DNA from: Bradyrhizobium quebecense
GTDB taxonomy: Bacteria > Pseudomonadota > Alphaproteobacteria > Rhizobiales > Xanthobacteraceae
Direction of reading: 5' to 3'
NCBI RefSeq assembly: GCF_013373795.3
Contig: NZ_CP088022.1
Location: 6,944,001-7,008,000 of the forward strand
Length of the DNA: 64,000 bases
The notes beneath the pieces are model-generated. The model searched no databases. It worked only from the letters and a program-made list of their open reading frames with translations, and was not told the DNA's origin. Both the position numbers and the translations under genes were made by a program. Of the stretch, positions 36,818 through 45,535 are shown in pieces; the first letter of the stretch is position 1; the number at the start of each line of letters is the position of its first letter.

Positions 36818-38509
36818 TCAACTCGCCAGCGCCATCCCCGCTTCATCCAGCGTCTGCAAGAACCCGTGCTCGATCACGGCATTCCTGCCACGGCGTTTGG
36901 CGGCGTAGAGGGCGGCATCGGCGGCTTCGATCAGGTCGCCGGGGCGCTGGGTCTCGTTCGGCTTTGTCGTCGCGACGCCGACGCTGACGGTAACGACGCA
37001 ATGGCTCGAGGGTGCGTGCGGCACGGCGAGGCCGAGGATTGCGGTGCGCACGGTCTCGCCGATCGCGAGTGCGTGCGCGGCGTCGGTGTTCGGCAGCAAC
37101 AGACAAAATTCCTCGCCGCCATAGCGGCCGGCGAAGCCCATGGTGTCGGCGGCGATCCCGGCCAGCGTCTCGCCGATCCGGGTCAGGCAGACGTCGCCTT
37201 CGGGATGGCCGTAGGTGTCGTTGTAGAGCTTGAAATGATCGACATCGATCATCATCAGCGACAGCTCGCATTCATACTGCTGCGCCCGCATCCACTCGAA
37301 ATCGAGCCGGCTCTGGAAGCCGCGGCGGTTGGCGAGGCCGGACAGCGCATCGATCGAGGCCATCACGGTGAGACGATCGTTGGACGCCACGAGTTCGCGC
37401 TCGCGCTGGCTGAGCTGCGCCGCCATCGCGTTGAAGGCGCGCGCCAGCGGCACGAATTCCGACGGCAGTCTGTGCTTGGCGACGCGCGCCGACCAGTCGC
37501 CCTCGCCGAAGCGGCGCGCCATGCTGGTCATCAGCTCGATCGGATGGATGACGAGCCGCTCCGCGCCGACGAGGGCACCCAACAAAACGAAGAGGCAGAC
37601 GAAGCCGAGCTGCAGATAGGCGGTGCGGATCTCGCGGCTGATCGCCGCCGTCACCTTGGCCTCATCCATGCTCACGATCAGGCGGGATTGCGTTCCGGCG
37701 ATGCGGGCGAAGCTCAGCGTGCGCTGCGCGCCGTCGGACGCCGTGAACGACACCGAGCCTGACGGTTCGTCGTAGCTCAGCGCCTTCTCCGCAATCGCCG
37801 ACATCAAGGGGATGGTGTCGAGCGAGCGGCCGATCAGGCTCGCATGATCCGCGGGGGCTGCGACCACGACGCCGGTCGAGTCGACCAGAACCGCCGACAT
37901 GCCGGGCTGGCCGCCGAGATTGGCCATGATCTGCGACAGCCAGTCGATATTGATGCCGGCGACGACGATGGAGTCGAGCTCCGGATTGATCGCGGCCACC
38001 GGATAGGCGGCCATCATCATCGGGCGGCCATTGGTCCTGCCGCGCAGATAGTCGCTGAACACGAAGCCGCGGTTGTCCTGCGCCTTCTTGAAATATTCGC
38101 GGTCGCCGAGATTGAGCCCGACCTGGCTGTTGAGCGTCGAACACTGTACCAGCCCGTCTCTCGAGACGAACATGATGCTGCGGATCCATGGCAGCACCGT
38201 CGGCAGGCTGGCGCGCAGCACCTCGCAGCTCTGCCCGATGCCGCCGGAAGCGCGGATATAGGCGGCCGATTTCAGCATGGTCTCGACCGAGGAGACCACC
38301 TCGCGCTGGGTTTCGGCGGCGTGCGCGGTGAGGTTGGCATAGCCTGCCGCGGCCTGCGCGATCTGCGTTGAGCGGAAATTCTCCAGCGTGCGGACGCGAT
38401 CGAGCATCAAGGGCGCGACCAGCATCACCGCAAGCAAGGCGAGCCGGGCACGAATGCCCAGAACCTTCTTGAGTTTGACCCGGTTGCGGTTGAAAGTGAC
38501 GCCCGACAT
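36818..38509 (-). CDS. membrane diguanylate cyclase (Cache-HAMP-GGDEF)
   Basis: This 563-residue protein probably makes cyclic di-GMP from two GTP. An N-terminal helix (ARLALLAVMLVAPLMLDRV, ~20-40) is followed by a periplasmic Cache-like sensor (~45-280, with SRDGLVQCSTLNSQVGLNLG and DREYFKKAQDNRGFVFSDYL), a second helix (LGFVCLFVLLGALVGAERLV, ~300), a HAMP-like part (~325-375) and the GGDEF domain. There the active site reads RYGGEEFCLLL, with MIDVDHFKLYNDTYGHPEGD. An I-site RxxD is not seen, so product inhibition may be absent. Confidence 0.9.
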   Translation of the reverse strand: MSGVTFNRNRVKLKKVLGIRARLALLAVMLVAPLMLDRVRTLENFRSTQIAQAAAGYANLTAHAAETQREVVSSVETMLKSAAYIRASGGIGQSCEVLRASLPTVLPWIRSIMFVSRDGLVQCSTLNSQVGLNLGDREYFKKAQDNRGFVFSDYLRGRTNGRPMMMAAYPVAAINPELDSIVVAGINIDWLSQIMANLGGQPGMSAVLVDSTGVVVAAPADHASLIGRSLDTIPLMSAIAEKALSYDEPSGSVSFTASDGAQRTLSFARIAGTQSRLIVSMDEAKVTAAISREIRTAYLQLGFVCLFVLLGALVGAERLVIHPIELMTSMARRFGEGDWSARVAKHRLPSEFVPLARAFNAMAAQLSQRERELVASNDRLTVMASIDALSGLANRRGFQSRLDFEWMRAQQYECELSLMMIDVDHFKLYNDTYGHPEGDVCLTRIGETLAGIAADTMGFAGRYGGEEFCLLLPNTDAAHALAIGETVRTAILGLAVPHAPSSHCVVTVSVGVATTKPNETQRPGDLIEAADAALYAAKRRGRNAVIEHGFLQTLDEAGMALAS

Positions 38510-38618
38510 TCTGGTCCCTTGCCCGGGCGCAAGGTAGAGTGAAGGGCTTCAAAAAGCCTTTCCCGAATTTGGTAAAATTCGAGCCAACCCCCCGCGCCTG
38601 TCAGAGAACGGCACAAGC

Positions 38619-39323
38619 ATGACACAAAGCCCGACTGCGCCGTTATCGGCTGATTCACCACACGGCCTCGCCGCCGTGGAGCAGGAGATCGCACACGCCT
38701 GCAAGGAAGCGCGTCGCGAGCGCGCGTCGGTGACCTTGATCGCGGTGTCGAAGACGTTCGCGGCCGACGCAATTTTTCCGATTATTCGCGCCGGACAGCG
38801 CGTATTTGGCGAAAACCGCGTGCAGGAGGCCAAGGGCAAGTGGCCGGAATTGATCCAGGCTCATCCGGGACTGCAGCTGCATCTGATCGGGCCGTTGCAG
38901 TCGAACAAGGCCAAGGAAGCGGTCGCGCTGTTCGATGCGATCCATTCGGTCGACCGCGCCAGCATTTGCGAAGCGTTAGCCAAGGAAATCAAAAATCAAG
39001 GGAAGCATCCGGAGCTGTTCGTCCAGATCAATACCGGCGAGGAGCCGCAGAAGGCCGGCGTCGCGCCGCAGGACGCGGATGCCTTCATCGCGGCATGCCG
39101 CGACAAATATGGCCTGAAGATTTCAGGACTGATGTGCATCCCGCCGGTCGACCAGGCCCCGGCGCCGCATTTCGCGCTGTGCGCCAAGATCGCCGCGCGC
39201 AACGGGCTGAAGAATCTCTCGATGGGCATGAGCGCGGATTTCGCGGTGGCGATCCAGATGGGCGCCACCCATGTGAGGGTGGGCTCGGCGATCTTCGGGA
39301 CGCGGACGGTGGCGCATCCCTGA
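38619..39323 (+). CDS. YggS-family PLP-binding protein (PLP homeostasis)
   Basis: This 234-residue protein carries the YggS/PROSC motifs: LIAVSKTFAADAI with the PLP lysine (~residue 44), VFGENRVQEAKGKW, LQLHLIGPLQSNKAKEAV, INTGEEPQKAGVAP, GLMCIPPVD and LSMGMSADFAVAIQMGATHV with the C-terminal GSAIFG. The protein is a TIM barrel that binds pyridoxal phosphate and balances its pool; no enzyme activity is established. It is monocistronic and divergent from the GGDEF gene. Confidence 0.93.
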   Translation: MTQSPTAPLSADSPHGLAAVEQEIAHACKEARRERASVTLIAVSKTFAADAIFPIIRAGQRVFGENRVQEAKGKWPELIQAHPGLQLHLIGPLQSNKAKEAVALFDAIHSVDRASICEALAKEIKNQGKHPELFVQINTGEEPQKAGVAPQDADAFIAACRDKYGLKISGLMCIPPVDQAPAPHFALCAKIAARNGLKNLSMGMSADFAVAIQMGATHVRVGSAIFGTRTVAHP

Positions 39324-39325
39324 CT

Positions 39326-39442
39326 GTTGTCCTGGCGAAAGCCAGGACCCATACGCCGCGGCCATCGCAAAGGGCACGCGGCGAGACATTCATCTTGCAA
39401 GCGACAGCGGTGGTATTGGGTCCTGGCTTTCGCCAGGACGAC
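39326..39442. repeat. palindromic repeat, family C
   Basis: GTTGTCCTGGCGAAAGCCAG with GACCCATA on the left and TTGGGTCCTGGC with TTTCGCCAGGACGAC on the right are inverted arms. It lies between the YggS gene and the split hydratase gene. Confidence 0.8.
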
Positions 39443-40030
39443 GGCGGTGTGTGCGTTGAGCGCGCGCCGCCTACGCAAACTTCACCGACACGTTTCCGAT
39501 CGCGCCGAAGTCCGCCGCGAACACGTCGCCGGCCTGAATCGGCAGCGGCGGATGGCAGGTGCCTGTGGTGACGACCTCTCCTGCCCGCAACGTCAGGCCA
39601 AGCGCGCGCAGCTCGTTGGCGCACCAGGCGAGTGCCACACGGGGATCGCCGAGCACGTTCTTGCCATGACCGGTGTAGCGCTCGCCGCGCAGCGTGATGG
39701 TCGGGCGTTGTTCGATCAGATCGATCGCGCGCCAGTCGGCCGACGTTGCAGGTCCGAGCACGAACAGATGCGCGCAGGCATTGTCGGCGATCAGCTGCGC
39801 CTCGCCGGCGGATGCGAAATCAGCGAAGCGTGAATCCGGAATCTCGATCGCGGGATGCAGCGTGCCGACCGCGTCGAGTACCTCCTGCACACTGTACGGT
39901 GTGGTGCGCGGACCGAGATCGCGCGCCATGCGGAAGGCGTATTCCGGCTCGCCGACGCGCATCTCGTTGCCCGTCATCGATGCGGTGCCGCCATCGGGGA
40001 TCAATGTTTCGGCGAGGATGCGCCCGGCTA

Positions 40031-41238
40031 GTGTCCCGAGTCACAAGTTCGCAATCGTAGATTCGCAGTAGGTTCGCGTCGCTGTGCCAAGGCTGGAGGC
40101 AGCAGCAGTGACGGAGGATCTGATGGCGGTCCGGCAACTTGCCTCCCTGACATTGAGTGATGAAGAGCGCGCCGAACTGAAGGCGCTGACGACGCGGCGG
40201 AAGACGGCGCAGGCGCTGGCTCTGAGAGCCCGGATCGTGCTGACCTGCGCGGAAGGCGGTCAAAACAAGGAAGTGGCGGCCAAGCTGGGCTTGGGCCGGT
40301 CAACGGTAGGCAAGTGGCGGCGGCGCTTTGTGGAGCGGCGCGTGGACGGGCTGCATGACGAGGCCCGCTCCGGGGCGCCACGTACGGTTGACGATGCCCG
40401 CATCGAAGCCCTGATCGTAAGGACGTTGGAGAGTTGCCCCGAGAACGCCACCCATTGGAGTTCCCGCGGCATGGCGAAGGCCAGCGGCCTGTCGGTGTCG
40501 ACGGTGCAACGCATCTGGCGGGCCTTCGGGCTCCAGCCGCACCGGCTGGAGACGTTCAAGCTCTCGACCGATCCAAACTTCGTGGCCAAAGTGCGCGACG
40601 TCGTGGGACTTTACGTCTCCCCGCCGGAGCACGCCATCGTTCTCTGTGTGGATGAGAAATCCCAAATCCAGGCACTGGACCGCAGTCAGCCGATGCTGCC
40701 GATGCGTCCCGGCCAACCGGCCCGAAGAAGCCATGACTACACAAGGCACGGCACCACATCGCTGTTCGCCGCCCTCGACATTGCCAGTGGACGGGTGATC
40801 GGCAAGTGCTACGGACGCCACCGTGCTGTCGAGTTCCGCAAGTTCCTCGACGAGATCGAGGCTGCCGTGCCGCGCGACCTCGACGTCCATTTGATCATGG
40901 ACAATTACGCCACGCACAAGACGCCATTGATCCGAAGATGGCTCGCCAAGCGGCCCCGGTGGCACGTGCACCTGACCCCGACCAGTTCGTCATGGCTCAA
41001 CCAGGTCGAGCGCTTCTTCGCACTCCTGACCGACAAGAAGATCAGACGCGGCATCTATCGGAGCGTTGCCGCCCTCCGGGCAGACATCGCTTCCTTCATC
41101 GACCGGCACAACGCCGATCCCAAGCCGTTCCGCTGGACTAAGTCCGCCGATGACATCCTGGCATCCATCGAACGCTTCTGCCGGTACAACGCTCCGCCAA
41201 ATCCAGATTCGATATCGCGAACTTCTGGTCCACCACAC
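40031..41238 (+). mobile_element. IS630-family insertion sequence, 1208 bp
   Basis: The element is bounded by TA duplications at 40029-40030 and 41239-41240, typical for IS630/Tc1 elements. Ends are GTGTCCCGAGTCACAAGTTC on the left and, on the reverse strand, GTGTGGTGGACCAGAAGTTC on the right, imperfect inverted repeats that share GTGT and AAGTTCGC. It carries one transposase gene. It lies inside the hydratase gene, in the opposite orientation. Confidence 0.9.
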
Positions 41239-41241
41239 TAG
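40123..41241 (+). CDS. IS630-family transposase
   Basis: This 372-residue protein has an N-terminal helix-turn-helix (NKEVAAKLGLGRSTVGKWRR), a second one (MAKASGLSVSTVQRIWRAF), and a DDE domain with LCVDEKSQIQALDR (first D), HLIMDNYATHKTPLIRRWL (second D) and SSWLNQVERFFALLTDK (E). ATG 40123 follows GGAGG by good spacing; GTG 40084 and 40108 are alternatives. The stop codon TAG (41239-41241) is made from the duplicated TA plus the flanking host G, so the stop depends on the insertion site. Confidence 0.92.
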   Translation: MAVRQLASLTLSDEERAELKALTTRRKTAQALALRARIVLTCAEGGQNKEVAAKLGLGRSTVGKWRRRFVERRVDGLHDEARSGAPRTVDDARIEALIVRTLESCPENATHWSSRGMAKASGLSVSTVQRIWRAFGLQPHRLETFKLSTDPNFVAKVRDVVGLYVSPPEHAIVLCVDEKSQIQALDRSQPMLPMRPGQPARRSHDYTRHGTTSLFAALDIASGRVIGKCYGRHRAVEFRKFLDEIEAAVPRDLDVHLIMDNYATHKTPLIRRWLAKRPRWHVHLTPTSSSWLNQVERFFALLTDKKIRRGIYRSVAALRADIASFIDRHNADPKPFRWTKSADDILASIERFCRYNAPPNPDSISRTSGPPH

Positions 41242-41516
41242 CGGCCCTGCGACATTGATATGCTTCTGGCCGGCCTCGCTGGTCGCCGCGATCTTCCAGC
41301 CGAACAGTTTTTCGCGCGATGTCTTTTCCAGCTGAGCCTGCACCGCGTAACCCTCGACGCGGTCGCGCGGCCGCATGGCGCCTTCGAGCGCGCCGAGTTT
41401 CGTTCCTGCGTGCCAGTGATCGTGCAGGACTTTTGCAGCGGCGGCGATCTGGTTGTTGTCGAGCATGGTTTTCGCTTCCCCCGTGAATCATTCTTGGGAA
41501 TGTTTTTCTGCTGCGC

Positions 41517-41570
41517 GCAATCTCAGCACAAACGCGTCGCGCTTGTCGCGTGGGAAAACCGATGCTCAGC
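41517..41570. repeat. dispersed repeat, family A-related
   Basis: CAATCTCAGCACAAACGCG, TCGCGCTTGTCGCG and GGGAAAACCGATGCTCAG match the inner part of the copy at 61632-61699 (ATCTCAGCGCAAACGC, GTTTGTCGCGGGAAAACCG). Confidence 0.6.
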
Positions 41571-41582
41571 AATTCGAGAATT

Positions 41583-42122
41583 TTACCCGATGATGATTTT
41601 GGTCTGCGGCGACATCCGCCGCAGCAGCCGCAGCATCGACGCCTTGGTCATCGAGACGCAGCCCGCTGTCGGGGCGAAATTCGGCCGCGCCAGATGCAGG
41701 AACACGGCGCTGCCGCGGCCGGCGATGCGCGGCGCGGCGTTGTGGTCGATCTCGACAATGAAGTCGTAGAGGTGATCCTCGCGCGTCAGGCGGTCGCCGC
41801 CCTGCTCCCGGTCGAGCCGGATCGGCTGGTTGTAATGGCGATCGGCGGGGTCCTCGCACCAGGCGTCCTCGCGACGGATCGGCCGCGCCGGCAGGAAGGT
41901 CACCGGACGCCGGTGCCGGTCGGCGCGCCACCAAAGTTGCCGCGGATGGAAGATGCCGCGCGGCGTGCCGCCGTCGCCCTCGCGCTTGTTGGCGAGGATT
42001 CCGCCGCGTCCGAGCGCCACGGGAACGGTCCAGCCATCGGCCGTCAGCCAACCCCGGCGCCGATCGCCGGCGGCGCTGCGGACCTCGATGGCGGAGAGCG
42101 GGCGATCACGTTTCGCTGTCAT
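41583..42122 (-). CDS. L,D-transpeptidase catalytic-domain (YkuD) protein
   Basis: This 179-residue protein has the YkuD-type active site FLHLARPNFAPTAGCVSM (His then Cys, ~residue 142-158). Other motifs are NKREGDGGTPRGIF near ~47 and HLYDFIVEIDHN near ~117. Such enzymes cross-link peptidoglycan or attach proteins to it. There is no obvious signal peptide in the called frame, so either it is cytoplasmic/non-classical or the start is wrong. This short, signal-less branch is common in rhizobia. Confidence 0.85.
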   Translation of the reverse strand: MTAKRDRPLSAIEVRSAAGDRRRGWLTADGWTVPVALGRGGILANKREGDGGTPRGIFHPRQLWWRADRHRRPVTFLPARPIRREDAWCEDPADRHYNQPIRLDREQGGDRLTREDHLYDFIVEIDHNAAPRIAGRGSAVFLHLARPNFAPTAGCVSMTKASMLRLLRRMSPQTKIIIG

Positions 42123-42364
42123 ATAAGTGATTGAAATAGCTGGTCTTCCCTTAAGAATCGTTCAAAACTGAACTTGCCTTGGACGGTTCGATCATTCTAT
42201 CTCCCGGCATTACAGGACATTCACGTCCTGCCCCGCCGGATTTGAGGTAGACTACGCTGCCTTGTGAATCGGTAACGACGGCCTACCTGAGCACGTATCT
42301 AGCCGATGCTACGGCCATAAGCGCCCTCCGCTTCTGACCGCCCCGCCCCCGAAGGATTGTACCT

Positions 42365-43051
42365 ATGGCCAATGCCCGCAAGATCTTGATCGTGGATGAC
42401 GATACCGATCTGCGCGATACGCTGGTCGAGCAGCTGTCCCTGCACGAGGAATTCGAAGCCTCCGCAGTCGATACCGGCGCCAAGGGCGCCACTGCCGCCA
42501 AAGCCAATTCTCCCGATCTGGTCTTGATGGATGTCGGCCTGCCCGACACCGACGGCCGCGAAGTGGTGCGCAGCCTGCGCAAGGGCGGCTTCAAGGCCCC
42601 GATCATCATGCTGACCGGCCACGACACCGATTCCGACACCATCCTCGGCCTGGAAAGCGGCGCCAACGACTATGTGGCGAAGCCGTTCCGCTTCGCGGTG
42701 CTGCTGGCCCGGATCCGGGCGCAGCTGCGCCAGCACGAGGCCAGCGAGGACGCCGTGTTCTCGGTCGGCCCCTACTCGTTCCGGCCCGGCTCCAAGATGC
42801 TCACCGGCGCCAATGCCCGCAAGGTGCGGCTGACCGAGAAGGAAACCGCGATCCTGCGCTTCCTCTACCGCGCTGGCCAGATGCCGGTGTCGCGCGAGAC
42901 CCTGCTCCAGGAAGTCTGGGGCTACAATTCGGGCGTCACCACCCACACGCTGGAAACCCACATCTACCGCCTGCGCCAGAAGATCGAGAAGGACGCCGCC
43001 AACCCGGAAATCCTGGTGACGGAAGCCGGTGGCTACAAGCTGGTGCCGTGA
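42365..43051 (+). CDS. OmpR-type response regulator (CenR-like)
   Basis: This 228-residue protein has an N-terminal receiver: ILIVDDDTDLRDTL, LVLMDVGLPDTDG (phosphorylated Asp), IIMLTGHD and YVAKPF. The C-terminal winged helix (~130-225) shows KVRLTEKETAILRFLYRAG and TTHTLETHIYRLRQKIEKD. The EQLSLHEEFEA and PFRFAVLLARIRAQLRQHE segments recall alphaproteobacterial CenR, a cell-envelope regulator, but that is from memory. No kinase gene adjoins it. A CAGGAC/GTCCTG hairpin (42213-42230) lies in its leader. Confidence 0.9.
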   Translation: MANARKILIVDDDTDLRDTLVEQLSLHEEFEASAVDTGAKGATAAKANSPDLVLMDVGLPDTDGREVVRSLRKGGFKAPIIMLTGHDTDSDTILGLESGANDYVAKPFRFAVLLARIRAQLRQHEASEDAVFSVGPYSFRPGSKMLTGANARKVRLTEKETAILRFLYRAGQMPVSRETLLQEVWGYNSGVTTHTLETHIYRLRQKIEKDAANPEILVTEAGGYKLVP

Positions 43052-43108
43052 TACGCTTCGCGCTCAACGATTCGTGAAATCGAGGCGCACCGCGATTACC
43101 GGCCCTGA

Positions 43109-43549
43109 ATGTCGATCGATGATGACGTAGCCCTGCTTGAGCAGGTCCCGACGATGCGTCTGTTGGGCGACAGCTCCTTGCGCATGCTGGCGATCGGCTC
43201 CGAGCAACGCGATTTCAACGCAGGCGAGGTGCTGTTCAAGACCGGGGACACGGCTGATGCCGGCTATGTCGTGCAGCGCGGCACGTTCCGGGTCGAGGAA
43301 GGCGGCGCCGAGATCATCGCCGGTCCCGGCGCGCTGATCGGCGAGCTCGCGCTGATCGTCGCGATGAAACGGCCCTCGACCGCGACCGCGCTGGAGCGAG
43401 GCTCGGTGATCCGCGTCGCGCGCAGCCTGTTCCAGCGCGTGCTGGAAAGCGATCCGGCCGCTGCCCGCCGGCTACGCGACGAACTCGCGCTGCGCACCAG
43501 CCAGCTCGCGAGCGATATCCTGATAGCGGGCGGGAAGTTGAGCACGTAA
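43109..43549 (+). CDS. cyclic-nucleotide-binding-domain (Crp-like, no HTH) protein
   Basis: This 146-residue protein is essentially one cNMP-binding fold: LRMLAIGSEQRDFNAGEVLF, KTGDTADAGYVVQRGTFRVE, GPGALIGELALIVAMKRPST (phosphate-binding cassette with GELAL) and ATALERGSVIRVARSLFQRV. No DNA-binding domain follows, so it is probably a sensor or regulatory subunit. It starts 57 bases after the response regulator gene and may be co-transcribed with it. Confidence 0.8.
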   Translation: MSIDDDVALLEQVPTMRLLGDSSLRMLAIGSEQRDFNAGEVLFKTGDTADAGYVVQRGTFRVEEGGAEIIAGPGALIGELALIVAMKRPSTATALERGSVIRVARSLFQRVLESDPAAARRLRDELALRTSQLASDILIAGGKLST

Positions 43550-43580
43550 TTCCTCGTCGTCCGGGACAAGCGAGCATCGC

Positions 43581-43620
43581 GAGCGCGAACCGGTACCCCA
43601 CTTCGCTTGAAAACGCTCTA
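43581..43620. repeat. dispersed palindromic repeat, family B
   Basis: GAGCGCGAACCGGTACCCC with ACTTCGCTTGAAAACGCTCT occurs after the cNMP protein gene. A reverse-oriented copy lies at 61914-61965. Confidence 0.7.
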
Positions 43621-43639
43621 GGCAGGGACGACAGCGAGA

Positions 43640-44455
43640 CTAAACCTCCATCACCGCCGTGACCGGCACATGATCCGACGGGCGCTCCCAGCTGCGGGCG
43701 TCGCGGGTGATCTTGAAATCGCTAACCTGATCCTTCAGCGCACGCGAGACCCAGATATGGTCGAGCCTGCGGCCGCGGTCGCCGACGGTCCAGTCCGCGG
43801 CGCGATAGCTCCACCAGGTGTAGACCTTTTCCGACATCGGGATCCGCTCGCGCGCGATGTCGAACCATTCGCCATGGGCCTGGGCTGCGAGCAGCTTCTC
43901 GGTCTCGACCGGCGTATGCGAGACCACCTTCAACAGCTGCTTGTGCGACCACACGTCGTTCTCATGCGGCGCGACGTTGAGGTCGCCGACCAGGATGTGA
44001 CGGTCGTCGCCGCGCGGATGCAGCGGCTCGCAGGCCTTCATCTCGTCGAGGAATTGCAGCTTGTGCTCGAACTTCGGATTGAGCGCGGGATCGGGAATGT
44101 CGCCGCCGGCCGGCACGTAGAAATTATGCAGCACCAGCGGTTTTGAAAGCTGCGCTTTCTCGCCAAAGGAAACCGAGATGTGCCGCGAGTCGATCTTGTC
44201 GCAGAACGTCCGGATGTCGGTCGTCTCGAACGGCAGGCGCGAGACGATGGCGACGCCGTGATAGCCCTTCTGCCCGTTCAGCGCGACGTGCTCATAGCCG
44301 AGCCGTTTGAAGCGCTTTAGCGGAAATGCATCGTCGATGCACTTGGTCTCCTGCAGGCACAGCACATCCGGCCGCGCGCTCTTCAGGAATTTGGCGACGA
44401 TGTCGATGCGCAGGCGCACCGAGTTGATGTTCCAGGTGGTGACGGAGAACCGCAT
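43640..44455 (-). CDS. xth: exodeoxyribonuclease III
   Basis: Xth is the AP endonuclease and 3'-5' exonuclease of base-excision repair. The 271-residue protein starts MRFSVTTWNINSVRLRI and has CLQETKCIDDAFP (catalytic Glu), NFYVPAGGDIPD, VGDLNVAPHENDVW (Asp/Asn) and RLDHIWVSRALKD with PSDHVPV (His) at the C-terminus, all family motifs. It stands alone, flanked by repeats and lolA. Confidence 0.94.
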   Translation of the reverse strand: MRFSVTTWNINSVRLRIDIVAKFLKSARPDVLCLQETKCIDDAFPLKRFKRLGYEHVALNGQKGYHGVAIVSRLPFETTDIRTFCDKIDSRHISVSFGEKAQLSKPLVLHNFYVPAGGDIPDPALNPKFEHKLQFLDEMKACEPLHPRGDDRHILVGDLNVAPHENDVWSHKQLLKVVSHTPVETEKLLAAQAHGEWFDIARERIPMSEKVYTWWSYRAADWTVGDRGRRLDHIWVSRALKDQVSDFKITRDARSWERPSDHVPVTAVMEV

Positions 44456-44515
44456 GAGAGGTGCGTCTTAGCACGGTTCTCGCTGCGGGTTGGCGCTTTG
44501 TCCACAAGCAAGCGC

Positions 44516-44602
44516 CGTAGGATGGGTAGAGCGAAGCGAAACCCATCATCTCAATTCACGGCACGAAGGTGATGGGTTTCGCTGCGCTCTACCCATCCTA
44601 CG
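44516..44602. repeat. palindromic repeat, family C
   Basis: CGTAGGATGGGTAGAGCGAA with ACCCATCA on the left and TGATGGGTTTCGC with ACCCATCCTACG on the right form a long hairpin between lolA and xth. Confidence 0.8.
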
Positions 44603-44610
44603 CAAGATGG

Positions 44611-45435
44611 CTAACCCGGCGATGAACCCGGATACGTCGTGAAGTCGATCTTGAACAACCCCGGATCGGGCTTCTGCGTCGCGTCGAGATTGTAGACTGC
44701 AACTGTGGTGTCGTAGCCCTGCGGATCGGTGACGGTCCACTGCTTGAGCTTGCCGTCCTTGGCGCCGATCATCAGCAGGAAGCGGCTGGTGCCGACCAGC
44801 GCCTGCTTCTCCTCGATCGTGATGCTGACGAACACGTCGTCGGCGGTGACGCTGACGACGTTGGTGTCCTTCATCAGGTCGATGCGGTCCGACAGCAGAT
44901 AGCGCAGCGGGGTCTGCGACAGCGGATAGATGTCCTGGGTGGCGAGCCTGCGATCGCGCACCGCGACCGACGAGCCGTCGGCGATCACCTCGATGGTGCT
45001 CGGATTGTCATATTCGAAGCGCAGCTTGCCGGGCTTCTGGATGTAGAAATCGCCCTTGGTCTTGGTGCCGTCGGGACCGACCTGGACGAAATTTCCGACC
45101 AGCGTCTGCAGCGACGACAGATAGGCCGAGACCTTGGCGGCCTGCGCCTTCTGGTTGGCGTCGAAGGTCTGGAAGATGTTGGCGGGCACGTTGCGGCGCG
45201 GATCGGGAATCACCGGGTCCGGCGGCGCCTGCGTGGCGCCCGTGGTGGCCGGGCCCTTGTCCGCGTTGCTCTGCGCGCCGGCGTCCTTGGCTTTCGGTGC
45301 AGCCTTAGGTCCCGCGTTGGCCACGGATTTCGGCGTCGCCGGCGCATTCTGCGCAGTCGCGCCGCCGGCGATCGCGGCGGTGACGAGAAGAGCCAGCGCA
45401 GTGCGCGTGCCGCGGTCAATGAGATGTTTTGCCAT
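44611..45435 (-). CDS. lolA: LolA-like outer-membrane lipoprotein carrier protein
   Basis: LolA ferries lipoproteins across the periplasm. From MAKHLIDRGTRTALALLV (ATG 45435) the 274-residue precursor has a signal peptide cut near AIAGGATAQ, a Pro/Ala-rich stretch (~30-85), and a LolA fold with VSAYLSSLQTLVGNFVQVGP, GDFYIQKPGKLRFEYDNPS, EVIADGSSVAVRDRRLATQ and YPLSQTPLRYLLSDRIDL. It is the next gene after ftsK on the minus strand, a common pairing in alphaproteobacteria. Confidence 0.88.
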   Translation of the reverse strand: MAKHLIDRGTRTALALLVTAAIAGGATAQNAPATPKSVANAGPKAAPKAKDAGAQSNADKGPATTGATQAPPDPVIPDPRRNVPANIFQTFDANQKAQAAKVSAYLSSLQTLVGNFVQVGPDGTKTKGDFYIQKPGKLRFEYDNPSTIEVIADGSSVAVRDRRLATQDIYPLSQTPLRYLLSDRIDLMKDTNVVSVTADDVFVSITIEEKQALVGTSRFLLMIGAKDGKLKQWTVTDPQGYDTTVAVYNLDATQKPDPGLFKIDFTTYPGSSPG

Positions 45436-45535
45436 CAGATATGTCAGGTCTCTGTTCGACGCTCGTCCCGCTTTGCCGGATTTTATCCCGCCTCTTCCGA
45501 GGGAGATATGGTTTTTCCGTGATGATCGCCCCCGA

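Larger units (their letters stand above)
39471..41466 (-). pseudogene. 2-keto-4-pentenoate hydratase-like gene split by an IS630 element
   Basis: Reading minus, the 5' part starts MLDNNQIAAAAKVLHDHWHA at 41466 and runs to HINVAGPL near 41240. The 3' part resumes at about 40030 and ends at 39471, with MIPDGGTASMTGNEM, FFAADFGAIGN-like QAGDVFAADFGAIGNVS and VALAWCANELRALG. Joined without the insert they give a single ~260-residue protein of the hydratase/decarboxylase family of aromatic meta-cleavage pathways (GPLAGRIL across the joint). The insertion has inactivated the gene, unless excised. Confidence 0.9.
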
